Source: Mucilaginibacter_A sp050954285
Lineage (GTDB): Bacteria > Bacteroidota > Bacteroidia > Sphingobacteriales > Sphingobacteriaceae
Direction of reading: 5' to 3'
Length of the DNA stretch: 64,000 nt
Assembly (NCBI GenBank): GCA_050954285.1
Contig: JBPBPL010000026.1
Location: forward strand, 1 to 64,000
Below the pieces are notes generated by a model. That model made no database searches, was not told where the DNA came from, and saw only the letters and a program-made list of their open reading frames with translations. Within the stretch, counting starts at the first letter, position 1; each line of letters starts with the position of its first letter. A program made the translations under genes and the position numbers. Shown here in pieces: positions 54,411 through 62,610 of the stretch.

Positions 54411-54422
54411 TAAAAGAAGCAT
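54411..54422 (+). repeat. Repeated word, family B, after the pirin gene
   Basis: TAAAAGAAGCAT in the 112-base gap between pirin and the second PaoA-like gene. Confidence 0.85.
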
Positions 54423-54504
54423 TCTAAATTAGGTTTTTCAGGAACATTTTTCCCGAATAATGATTTAATAAATCAATGTTTCAGCAGTAAATTTTGATCA
54501 AAAA

Positions 54505-55158
54505 ATGAGCGAGAGAGAAAACGAAAATAATAAGTTTCAGGATAATGAAAAAGCTTCCTTATCATCGGGAGGGGCAAGTCGCCGGAACTTTATATCAAAA
54601 ATAGCCGTTGCCGGCGCTGGTTTATCCCTAGCACCATTGCTTGTTTCGGCAGCAGAAAAAGAAGCGGAAAGAATTACTCTTGCGCCTATCGAGGTGAACA
54701 GTGTTACGCTGATGATCAACGGGCAAAAGCGAACCCTGAATTTGGATTCGCGGGTAACTTTGCTGGATGCTTTGCGCGAAAAACTGATGCTTACCGGTAC
54801 TAAAAAAGGGTGTGATCATGGCCAGTGCGGTGCCTGTACGGTTTTAGTAAATGGCCGGCGTGTTAATTCCTGCTTAACTTTAGCTGCTTTGTGTGAGAAT
54901 GCAGAAGTGGTAACGGTAGAAGGTTTGGCCAAAGGTGAGGATTTGCACCCGATGCAGGAAGCTTTTATCAAACACGATGCCTTTCAGTGTGGATATTGCA
55001 CGCCGGGGCAAATTTGTTCTGCAGTAGGTTTAGTGAAAGAAGGACACGCCAAAACGGATGCAGAAATTCGGGAAAGCATGAGTGGAAATATCTGTCGCTG
55101 TGGTGCTTACCAGAATATTTTAAGTGCGATAAAAGAAGTACAACAAGTAAACGCTTAA
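54505..55158 (+). CDS. Molybdenum oxidoreductase (2Fe-2S) subunit, Tat-exported (PaoA-like), copy 2
   Basis: A 217-residue paralogue of the gene at 27189. The twin-arginine motif SRRNFISK has Arg26-Arg27 and a hydrophobic stretch to LVSAA. Cys103, Cys108, Cys111 and Cys123 bind the first 2Fe-2S cluster; Cys162, Cys165, Cys197 and Cys199 the second. This subunit carries the Tat signal for the whole complex. Eighteen bases separate it from the FAD subunit. In its last codons a family B word (55130) occupies a place where the copy 1 paralogue has a different sequence. Confidence 0.95.
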   Translation: MSERENENNKFQDNEKASLSSGGASRRNFISKIAVAGAGLSLAPLLVSAAEKEAERITLAPIEVNSVTLMINGQKRTLNLDSRVTLLDALREKLMLTGTKKGCDHGQCGACTVLVNGRRVNSCLTLAALCENAEVVTVEGLAKGEDLHPMQEAFIKHDAFQCGYCTPGQICSAVGLVKEGHAKTDAEIRESMSGNICRCGAYQNILSAIKEVQQVNA

Positions 55159-55176
55159 CCCAACCGACTAAATATT

Positions 55177-56160
55177 ATGGAACCATTTAAATTAGTTCGG
55201 GCGCAAAATAATGCTTCGGCCATTGCTGCAGCTACCCCGAAAGAAACCAAGTTTATTGCTGGCGGCACTAACATCATCGATTTGATGAAGCTTTACGTTG
55301 AAAATCCAAAGCAACTGGTAGATATCAACTCGCTTAGTCTCAATCAAATTGAAACACAAAAAGATGGCAGTGTAAAAATAGGAGCACTGGTAAAAAACAG
55401 TGATCTGGCTTATCATCCCATCATTAAAAAACAATATCCTTTTTTGTCTGAAGCCTTGCTTTCCGGTGCTTCTGCACAGTTGCGTAATATGGCTTCTGTT
55501 GGCGGTAACCTGTTGCAGCGTACCCGTTGCTATTACTTCTACGATACGGCTTTTCCTTGCAATAAAAGGGAACCAGGTTCTGGCTGTTCGGCCATTCCGG
55601 GCTATAACCGTATTCATGCTGTTTTAGGTACGAGCGAGAAATGTATCGCCACAAGCCCTTCGGATATGTGTGTGCCGATGGCCGCTTTAGGTGCGATGAT
55701 TCAGGTTGAAGGCCCGAATGGTTCCCGCAGTATTCCTTTTGCAGATTTCCACCGCGTACCGGGAGATACGCCGCAAATTGATACCAACTTAAAGCAGGGC
55801 GAACTGATTACAGCCGTAATTTTACCAAATCTGCCTTTCGCTGTAAAATCTCATTATTTAAAAGTACGCGACCGCGCTTCGTACGAATTTGCTTTAACAT
55901 CTGCAGCCGTAGCTTTAGATATATCCAACGGAAAAATTAACAATTCCCGGATTGCTTTAGGCGGTGTTGCAACTAAGCCTTGGCGCGCTGTGGCAGCAGA
56001 AAAAGTATTAAACGGAGCAGCTGCCAATACGCAAACTTACCGTGCGGCTGCTGAAGCTGCAATGGCAGGTGCAAATCCACATAAATATAACGCATTTAAA
56101 GTTGAACTGGCTAAACGCACACTTGTACGCGCTTTGGAAACAGTAGGAGGAATGGTATGA
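55177..56160 (+). CDS. Molybdenum oxidoreductase FAD subunit with extra Fe-S site (PaoB-like), copy 2
   Basis: A 327-residue paralogue of 27830-28810. AGGTNIIDLM contacts FAD; Cys118 in QRTRCYYF, Cys128, Cys137 in GSGC and Cys156 match the 4Fe-4S segment of PaoB. The stop overlaps the next start by four bases (ATGA). It lacks the word copies that its paralogue carries near codons 253 and 319. Confidence 0.94.
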   Translation: MEPFKLVRAQNNASAIAAATPKETKFIAGGTNIIDLMKLYVENPKQLVDINSLSLNQIETQKDGSVKIGALVKNSDLAYHPIIKKQYPFLSEALLSGASAQLRNMASVGGNLLQRTRCYYFYDTAFPCNKREPGSGCSAIPGYNRIHAVLGTSEKCIATSPSDMCVPMAALGAMIQVEGPNGSRSIPFADFHRVPGDTPQIDTNLKQGELITAVILPNLPFAVKSHYLKVRDRASYEFALTSAAVALDISNGKINNSRIALGGVATKPWRAVAAEKVLNGAAANTQTYRAAAEAAMAGANPHKYNAFKVELAKRTLVRALETVGGMV

Positions 56161-58478
56161 ACGAGACAGTAGGAAAACCAGTAAACCGTGTTGACGGTAA
56201 GCTAAAAGTAACCGGTGGTGCTACTTATTCAGCTGAATTTAACATCAAAAACCTGGTTCATGGAGTGGCTGTTTTAAGCACCGTAACCAAAGGCCGGATA
56301 AAAAATATTAACACCAGCATAGCAGAAAAAGCACCTGGTGTAATTGGTATTTTAACCTATAAAAACAGTATGCAATTGCATTCTCCATCCAGCTCTGATC
56401 CGGGTGGTGGCAGGTTTGCAGAGAAAGATCTTTTGCCGCTGCAAAACGACCGCGTTTATTATGATGGGCAAATGGTTGCAGTGGTAATGGCAGAAACTTT
56501 TGAACAGGCAGAACATGCTTCTAACCTGGTAAAAGTTGAATATATGGCTGAAGACCCGATTTTTGATTTAGAAAAAAACATTACCAAAGCTTACAAACCT
56601 GAAAAAGCTCCAACCGGAGCAGAAACTCAGGAAAGCCGCGGCAATGCTGATGATGCCCTGAAATCAGCTGCTTTAAAGGTAGAACAAACGTATGGTACGC
56701 CGGTATACCATCATAATGCGATGGAGCCACATGCTACCGTTGCTTTTTGGCAGGGAGATACAGTGACGTTGTATGATTCTACGCAATCGGTTGCTGGTTC
56801 AAAAAGTTTGTTGTCCTCCATGCTCGGCGTTCCTAAAGATAAGGTCCGTGTGGTTTCTTATTATATTGGTGGCGGTTTCGGGTCTAAAGGATTTTCCTGG
56901 CCAAATACAGTGGTAACGGCTATGGCTGCCAAATTGGTTAACCGGCCGGTAAAACTGGTTTTAAGTCGCCAGCAAATGTTTACTACTGCAGGCCGGCGTT
57001 CGCAAACCATCCAGAAAATTTCTTTAGGTGCAGATCAAAGCGGAAAATTATCGGCTATTAAACATGCTACTACAGCAGAAACTTCTTTTGTAGATGAATT
57101 TGTGGAAACAGCAGGTGTGGCCACCTCTATGATTTATAGTAGTCCGAATCTGGACGTAAGCCATAGTTTGGTTCGATTGAACAAAGTTACACCTTGCCCC
57201 ATGCGTGCGCCAGGTGAAGCTCCCGGAACTTATGCGCTGGAAGTGGCAATGGATGAATTAGCTTATCAATCCAACATAGATCCGATACAGCTTCGATTGA
57301 TTAATTATGCAGAGAAAGATGAACAAAAGCATAAAGAATTTTCTTCTAAAAGCCTGAAGGAATGCTATCAGAAAGGTGCGGAAATGATTGGCTGGAGCAA
57401 CCGCAATCCAAAGCCCAACACCATGAAAGAAGGTAAAATGCTGGTGGGTTACGGTATGGCAACAGCCACTTATCCGGCTAACAGAAGTGCTTCCTCAGCC
57501 AAAGCAGTTTTATTTGCAGATGGCCACGTAGAAATGATGTGTGCTACACAGGATATTGGTACCGGAACTTATACCATCATGACGCAGGCTGCTGCTGATG
57601 CTTTCGGGCTTCCTATAGAAAAAATTACCATGAAACTGGGTGACAGCGATTTCCCGAAAGGTGCAAATTCAGGTGGCTCACAGGTTACGGCGAGTGTTGG
57701 GCCAGCCATTCGTGCAGCTGCTTTAGGTACGGTAAACAAAGTTGTAAAAATAGTTATCGCTGATGGAAAATCTCCTTTGCATGGTATGAAGGAAGATGAT
57801 CTGATCGCTCAAAACGGCGGTATCTATCTTAAAACCAAACCTAATGTAGGCGAGCTTTATACAGATATTTTAAAGCGCCAGGGTTTGCAGGATGTTCGTG
57901 CAGCTGCGATTACAAAAGTTTCAACCCGTCAATCTACAGAATCCAACCCGGCAACAGCAGGAAGCCCGGAAGCGCAGATTGAAGATGAAAGTAAATCAAA
58001 CGCGGCAGTTCAGGCCGATGAAAAGGTGGATCGTAAGCCATATGCATTTCATTCATTCGGTGCTCATTTTGTTAAGGTTTTAGTTGATCCTGATTTGGGT
58101 ATGATCCACGTAGAAAAAGTTGTTGGTGTGATGGATGTAGGTACGATTATGAATCTGAAAACTGCCAAAAACCAAATTATGGGCGGTATGATTTTTGGAA
58201 TTGGCATGGCTTTAATGGAAGAAACCCAGTATGATCCAAACCGCGGACGCGCAGTTACACGTGATCTGTCTAACTACCTGGTTCCGGTTCATGCAGATAT
58301 GCCCGAATTTGAAGTAGCATTTATTAATAAACCTGACACTATTATTTCACCAATTGGTGCAAGAGGCATTGGTGAAATTGGTATTACGGGTATTACGGCT
58401 GCAGTGGCTAATGCCATTTATCATGCTACTGGCAAACGCATCCGGCAGTTACCAATTACGCCGGATAAACTGATTTAA
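56157..58478 (+). CDS. Molybdenum oxidoreductase catalytic subunit (PaoC-like), copy 2
   Basis: A 773-residue paralogue of 28807-31053. Motifs: GGGFGSKGF in the Moco-binding region, RAPGEAPGTYALE, and GIGEIGITG with Glu740 as the active-site base. It is 25 residues longer, mostly in a charged linker around residue 600 (SRQSTESNPATAGSPEAQIE-like, approximate). Substrate may differ from copy 1. The XdhC-like and MocA-like maturation genes follow, so this operon is self-sufficient. Confidence 0.94.
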   Translation: MNETVGKPVNRVDGKLKVTGGATYSAEFNIKNLVHGVAVLSTVTKGRIKNINTSIAEKAPGVIGILTYKNSMQLHSPSSSDPGGGRFAEKDLLPLQNDRVYYDGQMVAVVMAETFEQAEHASNLVKVEYMAEDPIFDLEKNITKAYKPEKAPTGAETQESRGNADDALKSAALKVEQTYGTPVYHHNAMEPHATVAFWQGDTVTLYDSTQSVAGSKSLLSSMLGVPKDKVRVVSYYIGGGFGSKGFSWPNTVVTAMAAKLVNRPVKLVLSRQQMFTTAGRRSQTIQKISLGADQSGKLSAIKHATTAETSFVDEFVETAGVATSMIYSSPNLDVSHSLVRLNKVTPCPMRAPGEAPGTYALEVAMDELAYQSNIDPIQLRLINYAEKDEQKHKEFSSKSLKECYQKGAEMIGWSNRNPKPNTMKEGKMLVGYGMATATYPANRSASSAKAVLFADGHVEMMCATQDIGTGTYTIMTQAAADAFGLPIEKITMKLGDSDFPKGANSGGSQVTASVGPAIRAAALGTVNKVVKIVIADGKSPLHGMKEDDLIAQNGGIYLKTKPNVGELYTDILKRQGLQDVRAAAITKVSTRQSTESNPATAGSPEAQIEDESKSNAAVQADEKVDRKPYAFHSFGAHFVKVLVDPDLGMIHVEKVVGVMDVGTIMNLKTAKNQIMGGMIFGIGMALMEETQYDPNRGRAVTRDLSNYLVPVHADMPEFEVAFINKPDTIISPIGARGIGEIGITGITAAVANAIYHATGKRIRQLPITPDKLI

Positions 58479-58520
58479 TATTAAAAGGGAGCATTCTCCA
58501 TTATTATTTACAGCTGGTGG

Positions 58521-58532
58521 ATGCTTCTTTTA
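58521..58532 (-). repeat. Repeated word, family B, between the catalytic subunit and xdhC
   Basis: ATGCTTCTTTTA on the plus strand followed by TCACCC, in the 78-base gap. A related GGAGCAT end of a half-arm lies just upstream. Confidence 0.8.
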
Positions 58533-58556
58533 TCACCCTAAAATCATCTTAATAAT

Positions 58557-59708
58557 ATGTCTGAACTGCAACGTTTACTATCGGCTTATGATCGTCAGCG
58601 TAGCACCAAAAATCCTTGTGCTTTGGCCACCGTTACAGAAGTAGAAGGATCTTCCTACAGAAGGCCGGGTGCACGCATGCTGGTAACGGATGATGGTCAG
58701 CTAACTGGTAGCATCAGCGGTGGTTGTTTGGAAGGAGATGCGCTGCGCCGTGCAAGGCGGGTAATGATAACCGGAAAAAGTGAGATTATTATTTATGATA
58801 GCACGGACATTGAAGAGGATTTACAGCATGGTGCACAGTTGGGCTGCGAAGGTACTATTCATATCTTGTTGGAATCTATTGATTATTCCGACCATAATAA
58901 TCCGGTTGAGTTGCTAAGGAAAACTTCCCGGCAGGATGACCCGGTTGTGCTGATTACAATTTTATCTGCTAAAAACAGCATCCATGATTTGGCTGGTAAA
59001 AGGGTTTTAATCACCAACAAAAATCAGCAGGAAATTAATTTCACAGGCGATTTTTCTGCGGATGTTTTAATTCTGAATGATACTTTACAGGCTTTAAATT
59101 TAAATCAATCTATCACTCAAAACTACCAGGTTAAAGAACAACAAGCCCGGCTGTTTTTAGAAGTTATTCTTCCTGCTCCACAATTAACAATTTACGGTGC
59201 AGGCAATGATGCCCAGCCATTGCTGCGTATGGCCGTTGGTTTAGGCTGGCGGGTACATGTAGTAGATGGGCGTGCTCCACAGGCCACTATTCAGCGTTTT
59301 CCAGAAGCAGAATCAGTAAAAGTGGTTAAGCTGGATGACCTGCAAAAACAACAATTCTTTTCGGGTTATGCAATTTTGATGAGCCATAATTACCATTACG
59401 ATTTTGCTGTTTTGCAGCAATTAGTTTCTTTCAATCCTGTCAACTATATTGGGATTTTAGGACCGAAAAAAAAGACTGACCGCTTACTTGATGATCTCCA
59501 AAAAACTGGTTTTGTGTTGAGCGAAGCTGAAAATGAGCGTTTATATGGCCCGGTTGGCTTAAACATCGGAGCAGAAACGGCAGAAGAAATTGCGGTAGCC
59601 ATCATGGCAGAATTACTGGCAGTAAGGCATCAATGCAAAGCCGGATTTTTACGCGAACTGAATGGCCCAATTCATAATCGAAACATTATTGTTTCTACCG
59701 AGCTTTGA
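58557..59708 (+). CDS. XdhC/CoxI family maturation factor (PaoD-like)
   Basis: A 383-residue protein with an N-terminal XdhC_CoxI domain (ALATVTEVEGSSYRRPGARM and SGGCLEGDALRRA) and a C-terminal Rossmann-like XdhC_C domain (YGAGNDAQPLLRMA). XdhC proteins bind the molybdenum cofactor, help insert its sulfurated form and deliver it to the apoenzyme; PaoD does this for PaoABC. It is probably used by both oxidoreductase copies, because copy 1 has no such gene. Its stop overlaps the next start by four bases (TTGA). A family A word lies inside (58970). Confidence 0.93.
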   Translation: MSELQRLLSAYDRQRSTKNPCALATVTEVEGSSYRRPGARMLVTDDGQLTGSISGGCLEGDALRRARRVMITGKSEIIIYDSTDIEEDLQHGAQLGCEGTIHILLESIDYSDHNNPVELLRKTSRQDDPVVLITILSAKNSIHDLAGKRVLITNKNQQEINFTGDFSADVLILNDTLQALNLNQSITQNYQVKEQQARLFLEVILPAPQLTIYGAGNDAQPLLRMAVGLGWRVHVVDGRAPQATIQRFPEAESVKVVKLDDLQKQQFFSGYAILMSHNYHYDFAVLQQLVSFNPVNYIGILGPKKKTDRLLDDLQKTGFVLSEAENERLYGPVGLNIGAETAEEIAVAIMAELLAVRHQCKAGFLRELNGPIHNRNIIVSTEL

Positions 59709-60337
59709 TCAACCCAAAAACAGGCAAAAATACAGCAGTAGTTATTCTGGCTGCAGGTTCTTCTTCCCGTTTAGGAAAGCCAAAACAACTACTTTATTAT
59801 CAGTTGGAAACGTTGATAAAAAGGGTAGTAAAAACAGCAATAGAAATTTCTGACAACAAGGTTTTTGTTGTTACTGGATTTTTACATCATGAATTAATTT
59901 CAGAGCTAAAGGGTTTGCCCGTCCATTTTGTTCAAAATTCTAATTGGGCCGAAGGAATGGGTTCATCCATCCGAACCGGAATTTCTGCCATTTTGGAATC
60001 AGAAAATGCCAATCAAACTGATGCGGCTTTATTTTTATTGTCCGATCAGCCATTGATCAATTCAAGCTATTTAAAAATTTTGCTTAGCGAATTTTATCTC
60101 CATAAAAACAGTATGATTGCAATTACGGGCTATTCCGGAACACAAGGAGTGCCTGCTGTTTTTGACAAGAGTTTTTTCCTGAATTTACAGCAGCTTTCAG
60201 GTAAAGGCGGAGCTAAGGAAATTTTCAAAAATTATCAAAACCAGCTAATTACAGTTCCTTTTGAGGATGCAAAAATTGATATTGATACGGAAGAAGATTA
60301 TACAAAACTGTTGAAATTAACAAAAAATAAACATTGA
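59705..60337 (+). CDS. MocA-like molybdenum cofactor nucleotidyltransferase
   Basis: A 210-residue nucleotidyltransferase with the MobA/MocA fold: ILAAGSSSRLGKPKQLL near the N-terminus (about 14-30), SDQPLI for the metal site, and EVPAVFD-like GVPAVFD later. Enzymes of this type transfer CMP (MocA) or GMP (MobA) to molybdopterin; the dinucleotide form used by xanthine-oxidase-family enzymes is usually MCD. Start is TTG at 59705-59707, overlapping the XdhC stop; this tight coupling supports it. Identification as MocA-like is from the family and the operon. Confidence 0.88.
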   Translation: MINPKTGKNTAVVILAAGSSSRLGKPKQLLYYQLETLIKRVVKTAIEISDNKVFVVTGFLHHELISELKGLPVHFVQNSNWAEGMGSSIRTGISAILESENANQTDAALFLLSDQPLINSSYLKILLSEFYLHKNSMIAITGYSGTQGVPAVFDKSFFLNLQQLSGKGGAKEIFKNYQNQLITVPFEDAKIDIDTEEDYTKLLKLTKNKH

Positions 60338-60345
60338 AACCTGAG

Positions 60346-60744
60346 TTATTTAATAACACCAGGCAAAACCGGATTACTATCTGTTACCGATAAAACGCTA
60401 TCAACCAAAAAGTTACTTATGCCACGCCAAGGCAGGATGCCTATATATTCTTTATAATGCAGCTGCACCGTTTTGCCGCTATTTTTTTCTAACTGATTGA
60501 ATACTTTCGGGTCGGTTACAGAAAACATAAACTCATTGGAAGAAAAAGACCCAGTTGTGCCGGAACGGATTCCGGTCTGGATCATCCGGCCTTCATTGGT
60601 TTTAAAAACGTAACCCTTTTTAACAATATAATTTAGTTCTCCAGCTTTTACGCCTTCGCCAAAAACAAAAAAGTAACGGTAATAAAGCAAACCTGCTGCA
60701 ACAAGAATTAGGATAAGCGAGATAATGGTTACAGTTCGTTTCAT
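60346..60744 (-). CDS. Membrane-anchored hypothetical protein
   Basis: A 132-residue protein with an N-terminal signal-anchor (VTIISLILILVAAGLLYY) and a soluble beta-rich domain (GYVFKTNEGRMIQTGI, HYKEYIGILPWRG). Relatives are common in Bacteroidota and are sometimes named 6-phosphogluconate dehydrogenase without good reason; there is no nucleotide-binding motif here. Function unknown. Convergent with the MocA-like gene, with nine bases between. Confidence 0.8.
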   Translation of the reverse strand: MKRTVTIISLILILVAAGLLYYRYFFVFGEGVKAGELNYIVKKGYVFKTNEGRMIQTGIRSGTTGSFSSNEFMFSVTDPKVFNQLEKNSGKTVQLHYKEYIGILPWRGISNFLVDSVLSVTDSNPVLPGVIK

Positions 60745-60757
60745 GATTTTAGGCAGA

Positions 60758-60769
60758 TAAAAGAAGTAT
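60758..60769 (+). repeat. Repeated word, family B, upstream of the membrane-anchored gene
   Basis: TAAAAGAAGTAT preceded by GA, 14 bases upstream of the start of the minus-strand gene at 60744 and 37 bases past the stop of the GH13 gene. Confidence 0.8.
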
Positions 60770-60805
60770 TGTTAAAAATAATTGTTTAAAACTCGAGTGC
60801 TTTTT

Positions 60806-62545
60806 TTAAAAACTCAGGATTATGCCACTGGTAGCTGGTAAAGATACAATTAAACCCTGCTGAAGATTGCCCGAGGAAAATTTATGGTTACTCAGCAAAT
60901 CTGTAAAAACATGATTTTGAGTGTTCACCAATTCAAACTGATTCAGCAGATCGTCTGTAAATCTAACCTGCAGGTTGACTTCGTTTCTATTAAAATTACT
61001 GATTATCAGCAATCTATCTTGATTTTGATAACGTAAAAACGGATAAACTTTATTGTTGAATCCACGTTCCCGATCATTTAAATAAAGCAGATCATAAAAC
61101 GAGCCGGTTTGAATAGCTTCATGATTGGCGCTGATTTCCAATAATTTACTGTAGAAATAGCGCAGATCTTTTTGGCTGCTGGAAATTTTCGCACCATCCA
61201 TTTTGCCGTTATTCAGCCATTTTTGAAACTCTGGCATGGCACAATAATCAAAAATGGAAGTCCGCCCGTCGCTGGAAGAAAACCCGGAAGTACCTTCTGC
61301 CGGTTCACCCACTTCCTGTCCGTTATAAATCATTACCGGCCCGGCAGACAGTGTAGCCGTCAATATCATCGCTGGAACTGCCAGCCAGGGATCGCCAGCA
61401 AAATTTTCGGAAGCAATGCGTACTTCGTCGTGGTTTTCCATAAAGCGCAGCATGTGCTCTGTAAAACCGTTTTGCTGATGTTGCCACTGATCACGGATTT
61501 CGTAAACATTGGCTTCATATTCGTTGCAAATCAGCTTTTTCAGCGTATCATACAAGCCAACTTTATCATACAAATAATCAAAGCCACCTTCAAAAATGTA
61601 TTGTCTATAAACGTTCGGATCATAAGCTTCGGCAATGAAAATCATTTTCGGGTATGCTTCTTTTACCTGTACAATTATCCATTTCCAGAACTCAACGGGT
61701 ACCATCTCCACCATATCACAACGGAAACCATCCACACCTTTTTCGGCCCAAAACAACAATATATCACGCAGTTTTGACCACAAATGCGGAATTGGCTCGA
61801 AGTAAGTTTGATGTCCGTTCAGATAATCTACTCCATAATTCAGCTTGATCGTTTCATACCAATCATTGATGGAAGGTGCTTCCGAAAAAACATCGTTTCC
61901 AGTTGCTTTTGCCGGAAATTCATTAAAAATTCCATCTTTCAGCGGACTTTGAAATTCATCACCGCCAGCGTTTACATCTCCCGGAACCCAAAACTTTTTG
62001 CCCGGCAAATAGTAAAAATCGTTTAGCGGAGAAAATGCCTTGTTGTGATCATCGTTTTCGCCAATATCTTTTACGCCAGCAGGTTTTGTATCAGAACAGT
62101 AAGTTCTGGCAACATGATTCGGCACAAAATCTATGATCACTTTCAATCCGTTTTCGTGTGTTCTTTGGATCAAAGCTTCAAATTCGGCCATCCGGTTTTT
62201 TACATCTACAGCCAAATCAGGGTCTACATCATAATAATCTTTGATAGCATAAGCCGAACCGGCACGGCCTTTTACCACATCCGGATCATCCGTTTTGATG
62301 CCGTAGTACGCATAATCAGTCATGGTTGCGTGCTCGATAATCCCGGTAAACCAAACATGCGAAAAGTTCATCTTTTTGATTTCCTGCAAAGCAGCATCAG
62401 TGATGTCGTTGAATTTTCCGCAACCGTTTTCTTCTATCGAACCATAATATTTGTTGGTTGAATTTTGATTGCCGAATAGCCGGACCAACAGTTGATAAAT
62501 CAGTAATTTATGCCCGTTTTGATTTTCGTTGGATGATGCGTTCAT
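60806..62545 (-). CDS. GH13-family alpha-glucan-active enzyme (intracellular)
   Basis: A 579-residue alpha-amylase-superfamily protein without a signal peptide, so cytosolic. The (beta/alpha)8 motifs are present: DFVPNH (region I), GVDGFRCDMVEMV with the nucleophile Asp (II), IFIAEAYD with the acid/base Glu (III) and ENHDEVR (IV). Substrate and reaction cannot be fixed from sequence: hydrolase and transferase are both possible. It lies downstream of the GH65 phosphorylase on the same strand, an arrangement common in Bacteroidota maltodextrin loci. Confidence 0.92.
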   Translation of the reverse strand: MNASSNENQNGHKLLIYQLLVRLFGNQNSTNKYYGSIEENGCGKFNDITDAALQEIKKMNFSHVWFTGIIEHATMTDYAYYGIKTDDPDVVKGRAGSAYAIKDYYDVDPDLAVDVKNRMAEFEALIQRTHENGLKVIIDFVPNHVARTYCSDTKPAGVKDIGENDDHNKAFSPLNDFYYLPGKKFWVPGDVNAGGDEFQSPLKDGIFNEFPAKATGNDVFSEAPSINDWYETIKLNYGVDYLNGHQTYFEPIPHLWSKLRDILLFWAEKGVDGFRCDMVEMVPVEFWKWIIVQVKEAYPKMIFIAEAYDPNVYRQYIFEGGFDYLYDKVGLYDTLKKLICNEYEANVYEIRDQWQHQQNGFTEHMLRFMENHDEVRIASENFAGDPWLAVPAMILTATLSAGPVMIYNGQEVGEPAEGTSGFSSSDGRTSIFDYCAMPEFQKWLNNGKMDGAKISSSQKDLRYFYSKLLEISANHEAIQTGSFYDLLYLNDRERGFNNKVYPFLRYQNQDRLLIISNFNRNEVNLQVRFTDDLLNQFELVNTQNHVFTDLLSNHKFSSGNLQQGLIVSLPATSGIILSF

Positions 62546-62562
62546 GATAAATTTACAATTGA

Positions 62563-62596
62563 CGATACTGTTTTTAGGGTAGTAAAAACAGTATCG
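62563..62596. terminator. Perfect 14-bp hairpin made of two inverted family-A words
   Basis: CGATACTGTTTTTA (62563-62576), loop GGGTAG, and TAAAAACAGTATCG (62583-62596). It occupies most of the gap between the GH65 and GH13 genes (both minus strand), so it may attenuate transcription from one to the other. Confidence 0.85.
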
Positions 62597-62610
62597 GATG
62601 AATTTAAAAT

